Source of the DNA: an uncultured Acidovorax sp.
GTDB taxonomy: Bacteria; Pseudomonadota; Gammaproteobacteria; Burkholderiales; Burkholderiaceae_C
Reading direction: 5' to 3'
DNA length: 64,000 nt
Assembly (NCBI GenBank): GCA_913774625.1
Contig: CAJYHL010000061.1
Location: 35,106-99,105, forward strand
Notes under the pieces: generated by a model
Told to the model about the DNA's origin: nothing
What the model saw: the letters and a program-made list of their open reading frames with translations, nothing else
The model's database searches: none
Position numbers and translations under genes: made by a program
Part shown: positions 38,411 through 49,274 of the stretch, in pieces
Layout of the letters: every line of letters starts with the position of its first letter
Numbering within the stretch: the stretch's first letter is position 1

Positions 38411-40714
38411 CTAGTGCTCCTCGGGCGGGGTAGGGCCGGCCGTCTCCGCCTCGCCGTCCGAGGACGGCACGGGCTCCGCGGGCGCATCCGGTCCGCGGGA
38501 GAGGTAGAAACGGTTGCGGCCGGCGCGCTTGGCGGCATACATGGCGGCGTCGGCGGCGCGTGCCAGGGCTTCGAAGTCCTTGCCGTCCTGCGGGTAGAGC
38601 GCGATGCCTCCGCTCAGGCCGATCCTGCGGCGCTCGCCCGGCAGGTCCATGGGCTCCGTCAGCGAATCGATCAATTTGCGCGCGACGACGCAGGCCTGTT
38701 CCCAATGGTCCAGCGCGGGCAGCAGCACGACGAACTCGTCGCCGCCCTGGCGGCAGACGGTGTCGGACTGCCGCACGGCCCCCGTGAAGCGCTTGGCGAC
38801 CTGCTTGAGCAGCAGATCGCCCGCGTCGTGGCCCAGCGTGTCGTTCACCTGCTTGAAGCCATCCAGATCGATATAGATCAGCGCGACGGAATGCCTGTTG
38901 CGCTTGGCACGGGCGATGGCCTGCTGCGCCCGGTCCTGCAGCAGCAGGCGATTGGGCAGGTCGGTCAGGGCGTCGTACTGCGCCAGATGCGCCATGCGGC
39001 GCGACAGCGCCATGGCCTCGGTCACGTCGCGCAGCACCATCACCGCGCCGGTGACCCGGCCTTCGAGGTCCGTGATGGGGCTGGCCGACTGCTCGACCTC
39101 GATCTCCTGCCCGTCGCGCCTGCGCAGCACCACGCCGCGCTGCACCAGCTGCGGCTTGCCTTCGACCAGGGCACGCTGCACGGGGCTGGGGTCTTCCGGG
39201 TGGCCCGAGGGCATCTGCAGCGGTGCCAGGTGGTTCACGTGCTGGCCCGATGCGTCGAACGCCTGCCAGCCGGTCAGCACCTCGGCCACCGGGTTGAGAT
39301 AGGTGACGTGGCCTTCGGCATCGGTGCAGATGACCGCGTCGCCGATGGCCTGCAGCGTGAGGCGCACCAGCTCCTTTTCTTCGAAGAGCATGTCTTCCAT
39401 GCGCTTGCGCTCGGTCAGGTCGTCGATCTGGACGAAGAAGCCCTGCACCGTGTCGTCCTGCAGGTCGGGGATGTACGAGACGACGCCGTAGCGCGTCTCG
39501 CCGGACGGCATCCGCAGGATGCGTTCGAACACCTGCCGATGGCCCTGCAGCGCCTGCTTGACGTAGGGCTCGACCTGGGCGAAGAGCCGCGGGCCGGCCA
39601 CGTCGTCCATGCGGCGCGCGCGCAGCTGCTCGGCGCTCAGGCCGGACCAGGAGAGATAGGCCTGGTTGGCGTAGCGGTTGTGCAGGCTCTTGTCCCAGTA
39701 GGCGACCATGGACGGCAGGTTGTGCAGGATGGTGCTCAGGTCGTGCTCGGCCTGCCTGAGCTGCCCGCCTATGGCCTGGCGCCGGCGCAGTTCGCGCACG
39801 AAGAGCCACGCCAGCCCCAGGCTGGCCAGCACCAGCAGGGCGGCGAACCCTCCCCAGACCATGGCGCTGCGCCGCCATTGGGCGAGGATGGTGTCCACCG
39901 GCTGGGCCATGCCCACCACCAGCGGATAGCCCTGCACGCGGCGGAAGACGTGCATGCGATCTATGCCGTCTTCCAGGTCGATGCCGGTATAGGTGCCGTG
40001 GTCCGAGGCGGCCGCACGGCGCAACTGGGCGTAGCTCATGTTGAAGCTGCCCACTGCGGCGTCGTTGCTGGGCGCATTGGCTAGCACCATGCCGTCTTCT
40101 CGCCAGAGGTTCGCGCGGCTGGCCGGACCCAGGTTCACCGAGGCGAACAGCTCGTCGAAATACTGCACCCGGATGGAGCCCACCACCACGCCGGCGAAAC
40201 TGCCGTCATCGTGGAAATAGGCACGGCTGAGCGGCAGCATCAAGGCGCCGTTGGCCAGCCGGCTGTGGAGCGGCGCACCGATGAACAGCCCCTGGATCGC
40301 CCCCTGGCGGTGGACCTGGAAATAGTCGCGGTCCGCCAGGTTGACCTTGCGGGGCACTTCGGAGGCCGAATCCAGCACGATGTTGCCCGCCTCGTCCAGC
40401 ACCAGGGTGGAGCCCATGCCCGCCATGCGCAGCGAGCGGTCGAACAGCAGGGCCCGGCGCGTCGAGCGGGGCAGGGCCCGGATGTCCGGGCGCTTCATGC
40501 CGTCCACGATGCCCTCCAGCGACTGGTTGTAGCCGTCGATGGTCCGGCTGATGTTCTGCTCGATGGTGTGGACCAGGTTGGCGTTGGTCTGGCGGGCATG
40601 ATCCCACTGCTCGTCGCGCAGCGTGAGCAGCGCACGCGCGAAGAGCGCCGCGATGGCCAGGGACAGGACCAGGGCCAGGAGGACGTAGCGGCGGGGCGAG
40701 AGTTGGCGTATCAC
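38411..40714 (-). CDS. Diguanylate cyclase with periplasmic Cache-type sensor and PAS domains
   Basis: N-terminal TM, Cache-like region, second TM, PAS, GGDEF-like RQGGDEF; GTG start at 40714 inferred (track ORF runs to 41203). Confidence 0.88.
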   Translation of the reverse strand: MIRQLSPRRYVLLALVLSLAIAALFARALLTLRDEQWDHARQTNANLVHTIEQNISRTIDGYNQSLEGIVDGMKRPDIRALPRSTRRALLFDRSLRMAGMGSTLVLDEAGNIVLDSASEVPRKVNLADRDYFQVHRQGAIQGLFIGAPLHSRLANGALMLPLSRAYFHDDGSFAGVVVGSIRVQYFDELFASVNLGPASRANLWREDGMVLANAPSNDAAVGSFNMSYAQLRRAAASDHGTYTGIDLEDGIDRMHVFRRVQGYPLVVGMAQPVDTILAQWRRSAMVWGGFAALLVLASLGLAWLFVRELRRRQAIGGQLRQAEHDLSTILHNLPSMVAYWDKSLHNRYANQAYLSWSGLSAEQLRARRMDDVAGPRLFAQVEPYVKQALQGHRQVFERILRMPSGETRYGVVSYIPDLQDDTVQGFFVQIDDLTERKRMEDMLFEEKELVRLTLQAIGDAVICTDAEGHVTYLNPVAEVLTGWQAFDASGQHVNHLAPLQMPSGHPEDPSPVQRALVEGKPQLVQRGVVLRRRDGQEIEVEQSASPITDLEGRVTGAVMVLRDVTEAMALSRRMAHLAQYDALTDLPNRLLLQDRAQQAIARAKRNRHSVALIYIDLDGFKQVNDTLGHDAGDLLLKQVAKRFTGAVRQSDTVCRQGGDEFVVLLPALDHWEQACVVARKLIDSLTEPMDLPGERRRIGLSGGIALYPQDGKDFEALARAADAAMYAAKRAGRNRFYLSRGPDAPAEPVPSSDGEAETAGPTPPEEH

Positions 40715-40854
40715 AAGGGATCGGCGGATGCGGCGCCGGCAATGTCTGCTGCGGGCTGTAGGCGGGCCGGTGTGCGCAGGCCGGGTGCCTGGGGGCCGCC
40801 GCCTGCGGTGTCCTGCAGGGGAGGGGACGGCGCCGGACTCCCGGGGTGGATGGC

Positions 40855-41922
40855 TTACCGGCCGGAATACCCTCCGCCTGCGCGCTGGGGCGCGAACAGA
40901 TCCCAGGTGGCGATGAACAGGGCGGCGACGGCCGGGCCGATGACGAAGCCTGTCAGCCCGAACAGCGACATGCCGCCCAGCGTGGAGATCAGCACCACGT
41001 AGTCGGGCATCTTGGTGTCCTTGCCCACGAGCACGGGGCGCAGCATGTTGTCCACCAGGCCGATCACCAGCACGCAGAAGCCCGTCAGCACGCTGCCCTG
41101 CACGAAGGCTCCGGTGGCGAAGAAGTAGATGGCCACCGGGCCCCAGATCAGGCCCGCGCCCACGGCGGGCAGCAGCGAGAGGAAGGCCATCAGAACGCCC
41201 CACAGCACGGGACCCTGGATGCCGAGGATCCAGAAGATCAGCCCGCCGAGCGCGCCCTGCACGGCCGCCACGACGATATTGCCCTTGACCGTGGCGCGGA
41301 TGACGGTGGTGAACTTGCTGGTCAGCTGGCGCTTGTGGCCCTCGTCGAGCGGAATGGCGTCGCCGATGCGCTTGCCCAGAGCCGCGCCGTCGCGCAGCAG
41401 GAAAAAGAGCAGGTACATCATGATGCCGAAGCTCACCACGAACTGCAGCGTGTTCTGGCCCACGTCGAAGGCCCGCGTGGCGAGCGCCTGGCCGGCCTGC
41501 ACGCCCACCGAGGACACACGCTTTTGCAGCTCGGCCATGGAAGTCAGGTTGAAGCGTTCCAGCAAGGCGGTGGCCCAGCCGGGCAGGGCGTCCAGCACCT
41601 GCTGGGCGTAGGAGCCCAGGTTGATCTGGCCGGATTTCAGCTTTTCATAGACGAGGCCCGCTTCCTGCACCAGCGAGATGCTGAGCAGCGTCATCGGCAG
41701 GATCACCACCACCAGGCTCATCAGCAGCGTGAGCAGCGCTGCCGTGTTCGGCCGGCCGGGCATGCGGCGCAGCAGCCGGCGGTAGAGCGGCGTGAACAGG
41801 ATGGCCAGCACCATGCCCCAGAAGACCGCTCCGTAGAAAGGCCACAGGATGGCGAAGAAGGCGACCGTGACGGCTGCCAGCAGGAGCAGCAGCGTGCGGT
41901 TCTGGAGGGTGGAAGGGGTCAT
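40855..41922 (-). CDS. AI-2E family transporter / permease
   Basis: MTPSTLQNRTLLLLLAAVTVAFFAILWPFYGAVFWGMVLAILFTPLYRRL...GALGGLIFWILGIQGPVLWGVLMAFLSLLPAVGAGLIW. Confidence 0.9.
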   Translation of the reverse strand: MTPSTLQNRTLLLLLAAVTVAFFAILWPFYGAVFWGMVLAILFTPLYRRLLRRMPGRPNTAALLTLLMSLVVVILPMTLLSISLVQEAGLVYEKLKSGQINLGSYAQQVLDALPGWATALLERFNLTSMAELQKRVSSVGVQAGQALATRAFDVGQNTLQFVVSFGIMMYLLFFLLRDGAALGKRIGDAIPLDEGHKRQLTSKFTTVIRATVKGNIVVAAVQGALGGLIFWILGIQGPVLWGVLMAFLSLLPAVGAGLIWGPVAIYFFATGAFVQGSVLTGFCVLVIGLVDNMLRPVLVGKDTKMPDYVVLISTLGGMSLFGLTGFVIGPAVAALFIATWDLFAPQRAGGGYSGR

Positions 41923-42059
41923 GGAGGCGGCGTCGATGAAACTCCGCCAAATGTAAGCGAGGCGGATGCCAAGCTTGCCACCCGTTGCGCATGGTTGACG
42001 AATCTCCCCAGGTCCTCCCAGGCGGTTCGGTGGCACAATACCCGCTGCTACCCCCGGCC

Positions 42060-42160
42060 CTTCCCAGCCACAGTCGCATCCGCCAATCGGTTCAGCCGTG
42101 TCGCGGAAGGTTTACCAACCAGCTAAAGCTTTCCAGAGGAAAGCAGAGGTCAGCGGAACA
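42060..42160 (+). ncRNA. Candidate sucA-type 5' leader RNA element (approximate bounds)
   Basis: Located just 5' of odhA/sucA in a Burkholderiales-like genome; perfect hairpin GCTTTCC-aga-GGAAAGC (42128-42144) next to agagg and 16 nt before ATG. Confidence 0.45.
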
Positions 42161-45039
42161 TGAGCGATACGACGTCCGTCTATCAAGCCTACCAAGGCAA
42201 CACCTACCTCTTCGGCGGCAATGCGCCCTATGTCGAAGAGATGTACGAAAACTACCTGGCCAACCCCGGTAGCGTCCCCGACACCTGGCGCGAATACTTC
42301 GATGCCCTGCAGCATGTGCCTGCCGCCGACGGCAGCAATGCCCGCGACGTCCCCCATCTGCCCGTCATCAACGCCTTCGCCGAGCGCGCCAAGCAGGGCG
42401 GCACCAAGGTCGTGGTCGCCACCGGCGCAGATTCGGAACTGGGCCGCAAGCGCACCGCCGTCCAGCAGCTGATCGCCGCCTACCGCAACGTGGGCCAGCG
42501 CTGGGCCGATCTCGACCCGCTCAAGCGCACCGAGCGTCCCGCCATCCCCGAACTGGAACCGTCGTTCTACGAATTCACCGACGCCGACCAGGAGACCGTG
42601 TTCAACATCAGCAACACGTTCTTCGGCAAGGAGTCGATGCCTCTGCGCGAGCTGATCAACGCGCTGCGCGAGACCTACTGCGGCACCATCGGCGTCGAGT
42701 ACATGTACGCCTCCGACCAGAACCAGAAGCGCTGGTGGCAGGAAAAGCTGGAAACCATCCGCAGCAAGCCCAATTTCGGCGCCGAGAAGAAAAAGCAGAT
42801 CCTCGACCGCCTGACGGCCGCCGAAGGCCTGGAGCGCTTCCTCCACACCAAGTACGTCGGCCAGAAGCGCTTCTCGCTCGAAGGCGGCGAAAGCTTCATC
42901 GCCGCCATGGATGAGCTCATCCAGCAGGCCGGCGCCAAGGGCGTGCAGGAAATCGTCATCGGCATGGCCCACCGCGGCCGCCTGAACGTGCTGGTGAACA
43001 CCCTGGGCAAGATGCCCAAGGACCTGTTCGCCGAGTTCGACCACACGGCTCCCGAAGACCTGCCCTCCGGCGACGTGAAGTACCACCAGGGCTTCAGCTC
43101 CGACGTGACCACCGCCGGCGGCCCCGTCCACCTGTCGCTGGCCTTCAACCCCTCCCACCTGGAAATCGTGAACCCCGTGGTCGAAGGCTCCGTGCGCGCC
43201 CGCATGGACCGCCGCGGCGACCCGCACGGTAAGCAGGTGCTGCCCGTGCTGGTGCACGGCGATGCGGCCTTCGCCGGCCAGGGCGTGAACCAGGAAACCC
43301 TGGCGCTGGCCCAGACCCGCGGCTACTCCACCGGCGGCACGGTCCACATCATCATCAACAACCAGATCGGCTTCACCACCTCCGATCCGCGCGACGCACG
43401 CTCCACGCTGTACTGCACCGACATCGTCAAGATGGTCGAGTCGCCCGTGCTGCACGTGAACGGCGACGATCCCGAAGCCGTCGTGCTGGCTACCCAGCTG
43501 GCGCTGGAATTCCGCATGGAGTTCCAGAAGGACGTGGTGGTGGACATCATCTGCTTCCGCAAGCTGGGCCACAACGAGCAGGACACTCCCGCGCTGACCC
43601 AGCCGCTGATGTACAAGAAGATCGGCGCCCACCCCGGCACCCGCAAGCTCTACGCCGACAAGCTGGCCACGCAGGGCCTGGGCGAATCGCTGGGCGACGA
43701 CATGGTCAAGGCCTATCGCGCCGCCATGGAAGCGGGCAAGCACACGGTCGATCCGGTGCTGACCAACTTCAAGAGCAAGTACGCCGTGGACTGGAGCCCC
43801 TTCCTGGGCAAGAAGTGGACCGATGCCGGCGACACCGCCATTCCGCTCGCCGAGTGGAAGCGCCTGTCCGAGAAGATCACCACCATCCCCGAAGGCGTCA
43901 CGCCGCACCAGCTGGTCAAGAAGGTCTATGACGACCGTGCCGCCATGGGCCGTGGCGACGTCCCGGTGGACTGGGGCATGGGCGAGCACATGGCCTTCGC
44001 CTCGCTGGTGGCCAGCGGCTTCCCGGTGCGCCTGTCGGGCGAGGACTGCGGCCGTGGCACCTTCACGCACCGCCATGCCGTGATCCACGACCAGAAGCGC
44101 GAGAAGTGGGACACCGGCACCTACGTGCCGCTGCAGAACGTGAGCGAGAACCAGGCTCCGTTCGTCGTGATCGACTCCATCCTGTCCGAAGAGGCGGTGC
44201 TGGGCTTCGAATACGGCTACGCCTCGAACGACCCCAACACCCTGGTGATCTGGGAAGCCCAGTTCGGCGACTTCGCCAATGGCGCTCAGGTCGTGATCGA
44301 CCAGTTCATCGCCTCCGGCGAAGTCAAGTGGGGCCGCGTCAACGGCATCACGCTGATGCTGCCGCACGGCTACGAAGGCCAGGGCCCCGAGCACAGCTCG
44401 GCGCGCCTGGAGCGCTTCATGCAGCTGGCGGCCGATACCAACATGCAGATCGTGCAGCCCACCACGGCCAGCCAGATCTTCCACGTGCTGCGCCGCCAGA
44501 TGGTCCGCCACCTGCGCAAGCCGCTGATCATCATGACGCCCAAGTCGCTGCTGCGTAACAAGGACGCCACCTCGCCGCTGTCCGAGTTCACCAAAGGCAG
44601 CTTCCAGACGGTGATCCCGGAGCAGAACGAGGCCGTCAGCAAGAAGGCCGACAAGGTCAAGCGGGTGATCGCCTGCTCGGGCAAGGTCTATTACGACCTG
44701 GTCAAGAAGCGCGAGGAGAAGCAGGCCGACGACGTGGTCATCCTGCGCGTCGAGCAGCTCTATCCCTTCCCGCACAAGGCCTTCGCCGCCGAGCTGAAGA
44801 AGTATCCGAACGCGACGGACCTGGTCTGGTGCCAGGACGAGCCGCAGAACCAGGGTGCCTGGTTCTTCGTGCAGCACTACATCCACGAGAACATGCTCGA
44901 AGGCCAGAAGCTCGGCTACGCCGGCCGCGCGGCATCGGCATCGCCGGCCGTGGGCTACTCGCACCTGCACCAGGAGCAACAGAAGGCGCTGGTCGAGGCC
45001 GCGTTCGCCAAGCTCAAGGGCTTCGTGCTGACCAAGTAA
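42160..45039 (+). CDS. odhA: 2-oxoglutarate dehydrogenase E1 component
   Basis: NTYLFGGNAPYVEEMYENYLANPGSVPDTWREYFDAL; VIGMAHRGRLNVLVNTLGK; FRKLGHNEQDTPALTQPLMYK. Confidence 0.97.
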   Translation: MSDTTSVYQAYQGNTYLFGGNAPYVEEMYENYLANPGSVPDTWREYFDALQHVPAADGSNARDVPHLPVINAFAERAKQGGTKVVVATGADSELGRKRTAVQQLIAAYRNVGQRWADLDPLKRTERPAIPELEPSFYEFTDADQETVFNISNTFFGKESMPLRELINALRETYCGTIGVEYMYASDQNQKRWWQEKLETIRSKPNFGAEKKKQILDRLTAAEGLERFLHTKYVGQKRFSLEGGESFIAAMDELIQQAGAKGVQEIVIGMAHRGRLNVLVNTLGKMPKDLFAEFDHTAPEDLPSGDVKYHQGFSSDVTTAGGPVHLSLAFNPSHLEIVNPVVEGSVRARMDRRGDPHGKQVLPVLVHGDAAFAGQGVNQETLALAQTRGYSTGGTVHIIINNQIGFTTSDPRDARSTLYCTDIVKMVESPVLHVNGDDPEAVVLATQLALEFRMEFQKDVVVDIICFRKLGHNEQDTPALTQPLMYKKIGAHPGTRKLYADKLATQGLGESLGDDMVKAYRAAMEAGKHTVDPVLTNFKSKYAVDWSPFLGKKWTDAGDTAIPLAEWKRLSEKITTIPEGVTPHQLVKKVYDDRAAMGRGDVPVDWGMGEHMAFASLVASGFPVRLSGEDCGRGTFTHRHAVIHDQKREKWDTGTYVPLQNVSENQAPFVVIDSILSEEAVLGFEYGYASNDPNTLVIWEAQFGDFANGAQVVIDQFIASGEVKWGRVNGITLMLPHGYEGQGPEHSSARLERFMQLAADTNMQIVQPTTASQIFHVLRRQMVRHLRKPLIIMTPKSLLRNKDATSPLSEFTKGSFQTVIPEQNEAVSKKADKVKRVIACSGKVYYDLVKKREEKQADDVVILRVEQLYPFPHKAFAAELKKYPNATDLVWCQDEPQNQGAWFFVQHYIHENMLEGQKLGYAGRAASASPAVGYSHLHQEQQKALVEAAFAKLKGFVLTK

Positions 45040-45093
45040 GCCGATTCGGCAGCCCCACCGTTCTCACAAGACACTGCAAACGAAAGAATTCAA

Positions 45094-46371
45094 ATGGCTA
45101 TCGTAGAAGTCAAGGTTCCCCAACTGTCCGAATCCGTGGCCGAAGCCACGATGCTCACCTGGAAGAAGAAGGCCGGCGAAGCCGTCGCCGCCGACGAGAT
45201 CCTGATCGAGATCGAGACCGACAAGGTCGTGCTGGAAGTGCCCGCGCCTTCCGCCGGCGTGCTGGCCGAGATCGTGGTGGGTGATGGCGGCACCGTCGTG
45301 TCCGACCAGCTCATCGCCAAGATCGACACCGAAGGCAAGGCCGGCGCTGCCGCGCCTGCGCAGTCCGCTCCCACGGCTGCCGCCCAGGCACCCGCCGTGG
45401 CCGCTGCTGCAGCCACGGCCGCTCCGGCTGCCGGTGGCTCCAAGGGCGACGTGGCCATGCCTGCTGCCGCCAAGCTGCTGGCCGACAACAACCTGTCCGT
45501 CTCGGCCGTTGCCGGCACCGGCAAGGACGGCCGCGTGACCAAGGGCGACGTGCTGGCCGCAGTGGCCGGCGGCGCCAAGCCCTCGGCCGCTCCCAGCACC
45601 ATCCCCACCGGCGTGCCCACCAAGGCGCTGCCCCAGGTCGCAGCTCCCGCCCGCAAGGAAGAGCTGGGCGAGCGTCCCGAGCAGCGCGTGCCCATGAGCC
45701 GCCTGCGCGCCCGCGTGGCCGAGCGCCTGCTGCAGTCGCAGTCCACCAACGCCATCCTGACCACGTTCAACGAAGTGAACATGGCCCCGGTGATGGACCT
45801 GCGCAAGAAGTTCCAGGACGCCTTCACCAAGGAACACGGCACCAAGCTCGGCTTCATGTCCTTCTTCGTCAAGGCGGCCGTGCATGCCCTGAAGAAGTAC
45901 CCGGTGCTGAACGCCTCGGTGGACGGCAACGACATCGTCTACCACGGCTACTTCGACATCGGCATCGCCGTGGGCTCGCCCCGCGGCCTGGTGGTGCCCA
46001 TCCTGCGCAATGCCGACCAGATGAGCTTCGCCGACATCGAGAAGAAGATCGCCGAGTTCGGCAAGAAGGCTGCCGAAGGCAAGCTGGGCATCGAAGAGAT
46101 GACCGGCGGCACCTTCTCCATCTCCAACGGCGGCACCTTCGGCTCGATGATGTCCACCCCCATCATCAACCCGCCGCAGTCGGCCATCCTGGGCGTTCAC
46201 GCCACCAAGGACCGCGCCGTGGTCGAGAACGGCCAGGTCGTGGTGCGCCCGATGAACTATCTGGCCATGTCCTATGACCACCGCATCATCGACGGCCGCG
46301 AAGCCGTGCTGGGCCTGGTCGCCATGAAGGACGCGCTGGAAGATCCTTCGCGCCTGCTGTTCGATATCTGA
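45094..46371 (+). CDS. odhB: Dihydrolipoyllysine succinyltransferase (E2)
   Basis: Lipoyl motif [12 protein letters not shown]3-binding region; [13 protein letters not shown]...[14 protein letters not shown]. Confidence 0.97.
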   Translation: MAIVEVKVPQLSESVAEATMLTWKKKAGEAVAADEILIEIETDKVVLEVPAPSAGVLAEIVVGDGGTVVSDQLIAKIDTEGKAGAAAPAQSAPTAAAQAPAVAAAAATAAPAAGGSKGDVAMPAAAKLLADNNLSVSAVAGTGKDGRVTKGDVLAAVAGGAKPSAAPSTIPTGVPTKALPQVAAPARKEELGERPEQRVPMSRLRARVAERLLQSQSTNAILTTFNEVNMAPVMDLRKKFQDAFTKEHGTKLGFMSFFVKAAVHALKKYPVLNASVDGNDIVYHGYFDIGIAVGSPRGLVVPILRNADQMSFADIEKKIAEFGKKAAEGKLGIEEMTGGTFSISNGGTFGSMMSTPIINPPQSAILGVHATKDRAVVENGQVVVRPMNYLAMSYDHRIIDGREAVLGLVAMKDALEDPSRLLFDI

Positions 46372-46379
46372 TGCAGCAA

Positions 46380-46490
46380 CCCCCTGAGGCGCTTTGCGCC
46401 ATCCCCCTTCTCTCGAATGGCTGCGCCATTCGGGAAGGGGGACACCGCCAGCGCTGCGGGGCGGCCCTTGCGCGGCGGTCGCTGGCCCGG
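46380..46490. repeat. Intra-operon repeat element, copy 3
   Basis: ccccctgaggcgctttgcgcc...cccccttctctcgaatggctgcgccattcgggaagggggacaccgccagcgctgcggggcggcccttgcgcggcggtcgctggc; same flanks as copy 2, different hairpin tip. Confidence 0.8.
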
Positions 46491-46624
46491 GCTGCGCTCG
46501 GTTCAAGGGCCGGTGGCGGCGTCTGACGCCAAGAGCACCCGACCTCCTGACTGACCCACATGTGTGGCTGGCCCAGCAGCCAGCGCGCAGTGGGTCTTTC
46601 TTCAACTGACATAGAGAGATTTCC

Positions 46625-48052
<1,428 letters not shown>

Positions 48053-48100
48053 GGCCGGTCAGTGCGGCAGGCCCCGGGCCTGCCGCTCCGGTCTTTTCGT

Positions 48101-48164
48101 GATTTGAGCCAAATCAGCTGCGGGTGCTTGAAATACAAGCGCTCGCAGCTATTGTTTTTATAGC
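48101..48164. repeat. Palindromic intergenic element (hairpin plus T-tract plus GCTAT...ATAGC repeat)
   Basis: 15-bp stem agctgcgggtgcttg-aaata-caagcgctcgcagct (48116-48150), then gctattgtttttatagc (48148-48164). Confidence 0.65.
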
Positions 48165-48176
48165 ATCGGGGCGCGC

Positions 48177-49274
48177 ATGAAAGTCAGGCAGGCATACGAA
48201 GCGGAGCTGGCCGCCAAGGGTTATCGCAGCGATCCGGCGCAGCTGCGTGCGGTGGAGGCCCTGCAGCGCTGTGCCGATGAATGGACGGACTACAAGGAGC
48301 GCCGCTCCAACGCGCTCAAGAAGCTCATCCACCGCCCGCCGATACCACGCGGTGTCTACATGTACGGCGGAGTGGGGCGCGGCAAGAGCTTCCTGATGGA
48401 CTGCTTCTTCAACGCCGTGCCTATCCGCCGCAAGGTGCGGCTGCACTTCCACGAATTCATGCGGGAAGTCCACCGCGAACTGGTCGATCTGCAGGGCACG
48501 GTGAATCCGCTCGACGTGCTGGGTGCGCGCATCTCCAAGCGCTTCAAGCTGATCTGCTTCGACGAGTTCCACGTGGCCGACATCACCGACGCGATGATCC
48601 TGCACCGCCTGCTGCAGTCGCTGTTCGACAACGGCGTGGGCATGGTCACCACCTCCAACTTCAAGCCCGACGACCTCTATCCGGACGGCCTGCACCGCGA
48701 CCGCATCCTGCCGGCCATCGCCCTGCTCAACGAGCGCATGGAAGTGGTCAACGTGGACAACGGCACGGACTACCGCCGCCGCACGCTGGAGCTGGTACAG
48801 CTCTACCACACGCCGCTGGGCCCCCAGGCCGACGCCGCCATGTTCGAGGCCTTCGACCAGCTGGCCGAGGTGGCCGACGAAGATCCGGTGCTGCACATCG
48901 AGGCGCGCGAGATCCGCGCCCGCCGCAAGGCCGGCGGCGTGGTGTGGTTCGACTTCCGGGAACTGTGCGGCGGGCCGCGTTCTCAGAACGACTATCTGGA
49001 AATCGCCACGCAGTTCCACACCGTGCTGCTGTCCGACGTGCCCTACATGCCCGTGTCCATGGCCTCGCCGGCGCGGCGCTTCACCTGGCTGATCGACGTG
49101 CTCTACGACCGGCGGGTGAAGCTGATTTTGTCGGCTGCGGTGCCGCCGGAACAGCTCTATACCGAAGGACCGCTGGCGCACGAGTTCCCGCGCACCGTCT
49201 CGCGGCTCAACGAGATGCAATCCAAGGAATTCCTCGCGCTGGAGCGGCGCCTGGTCGATACCGGACTCACCTGA
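48177..49274 (+). CDS. zapE: Cell division protein ZapE (AFG1-like ATPase)
   Basis: PRGVYMYGGVGRGKSFLMDCFFNAVP Walker A; RFKLICFDEFHVADITDAMILHRLL; TSNFKPDDLYPDGLHRDRILPAI. Confidence 0.95.
   Translation: MKVRQAYEAELAAKGYRSDPAQLRAVEALQRCADEWTDYKERRSNALKKLIHRPPIPRGVYMYGGVGRGKSFLMDCFFNAVPIRRKVRLHFHEFMREVHRELVDLQGTVNPLDVLGARISKRFKLICFDEFHVADITDAMILHRLLQSLFDNGVGMVTTSNFKPDDLYPDGLHRDRILPAIALLNERMEVVNVDNGTDYRRRTLELVQLYHTPLGPQADAAMFEAFDQLAEVADEDPVLHIEAREIRARRKAGGVVWFDFRELCGGPRSQNDYLEIATQFHTVLLSDVPYMPVSMASPARRFTWLIDVLYDRRVKLILSAAVPPEQLYTEGPLAHEFPRTVSRLNEMQSKEFLALERRLVDTGLT

Noticed and set aside
36737-40084. 1115-aa + strand ORF spanning AtuA-related, Bug and diguanylate cyclase genes
   Set aside because: Out-of-frame readthrough of three known genes on both strands.
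42112-44979. 955-aa antisense ORF over odhA
   Set aside because: Mirror frame of a highly conserved gene; composition typical of GC-driven shadow ORFs.
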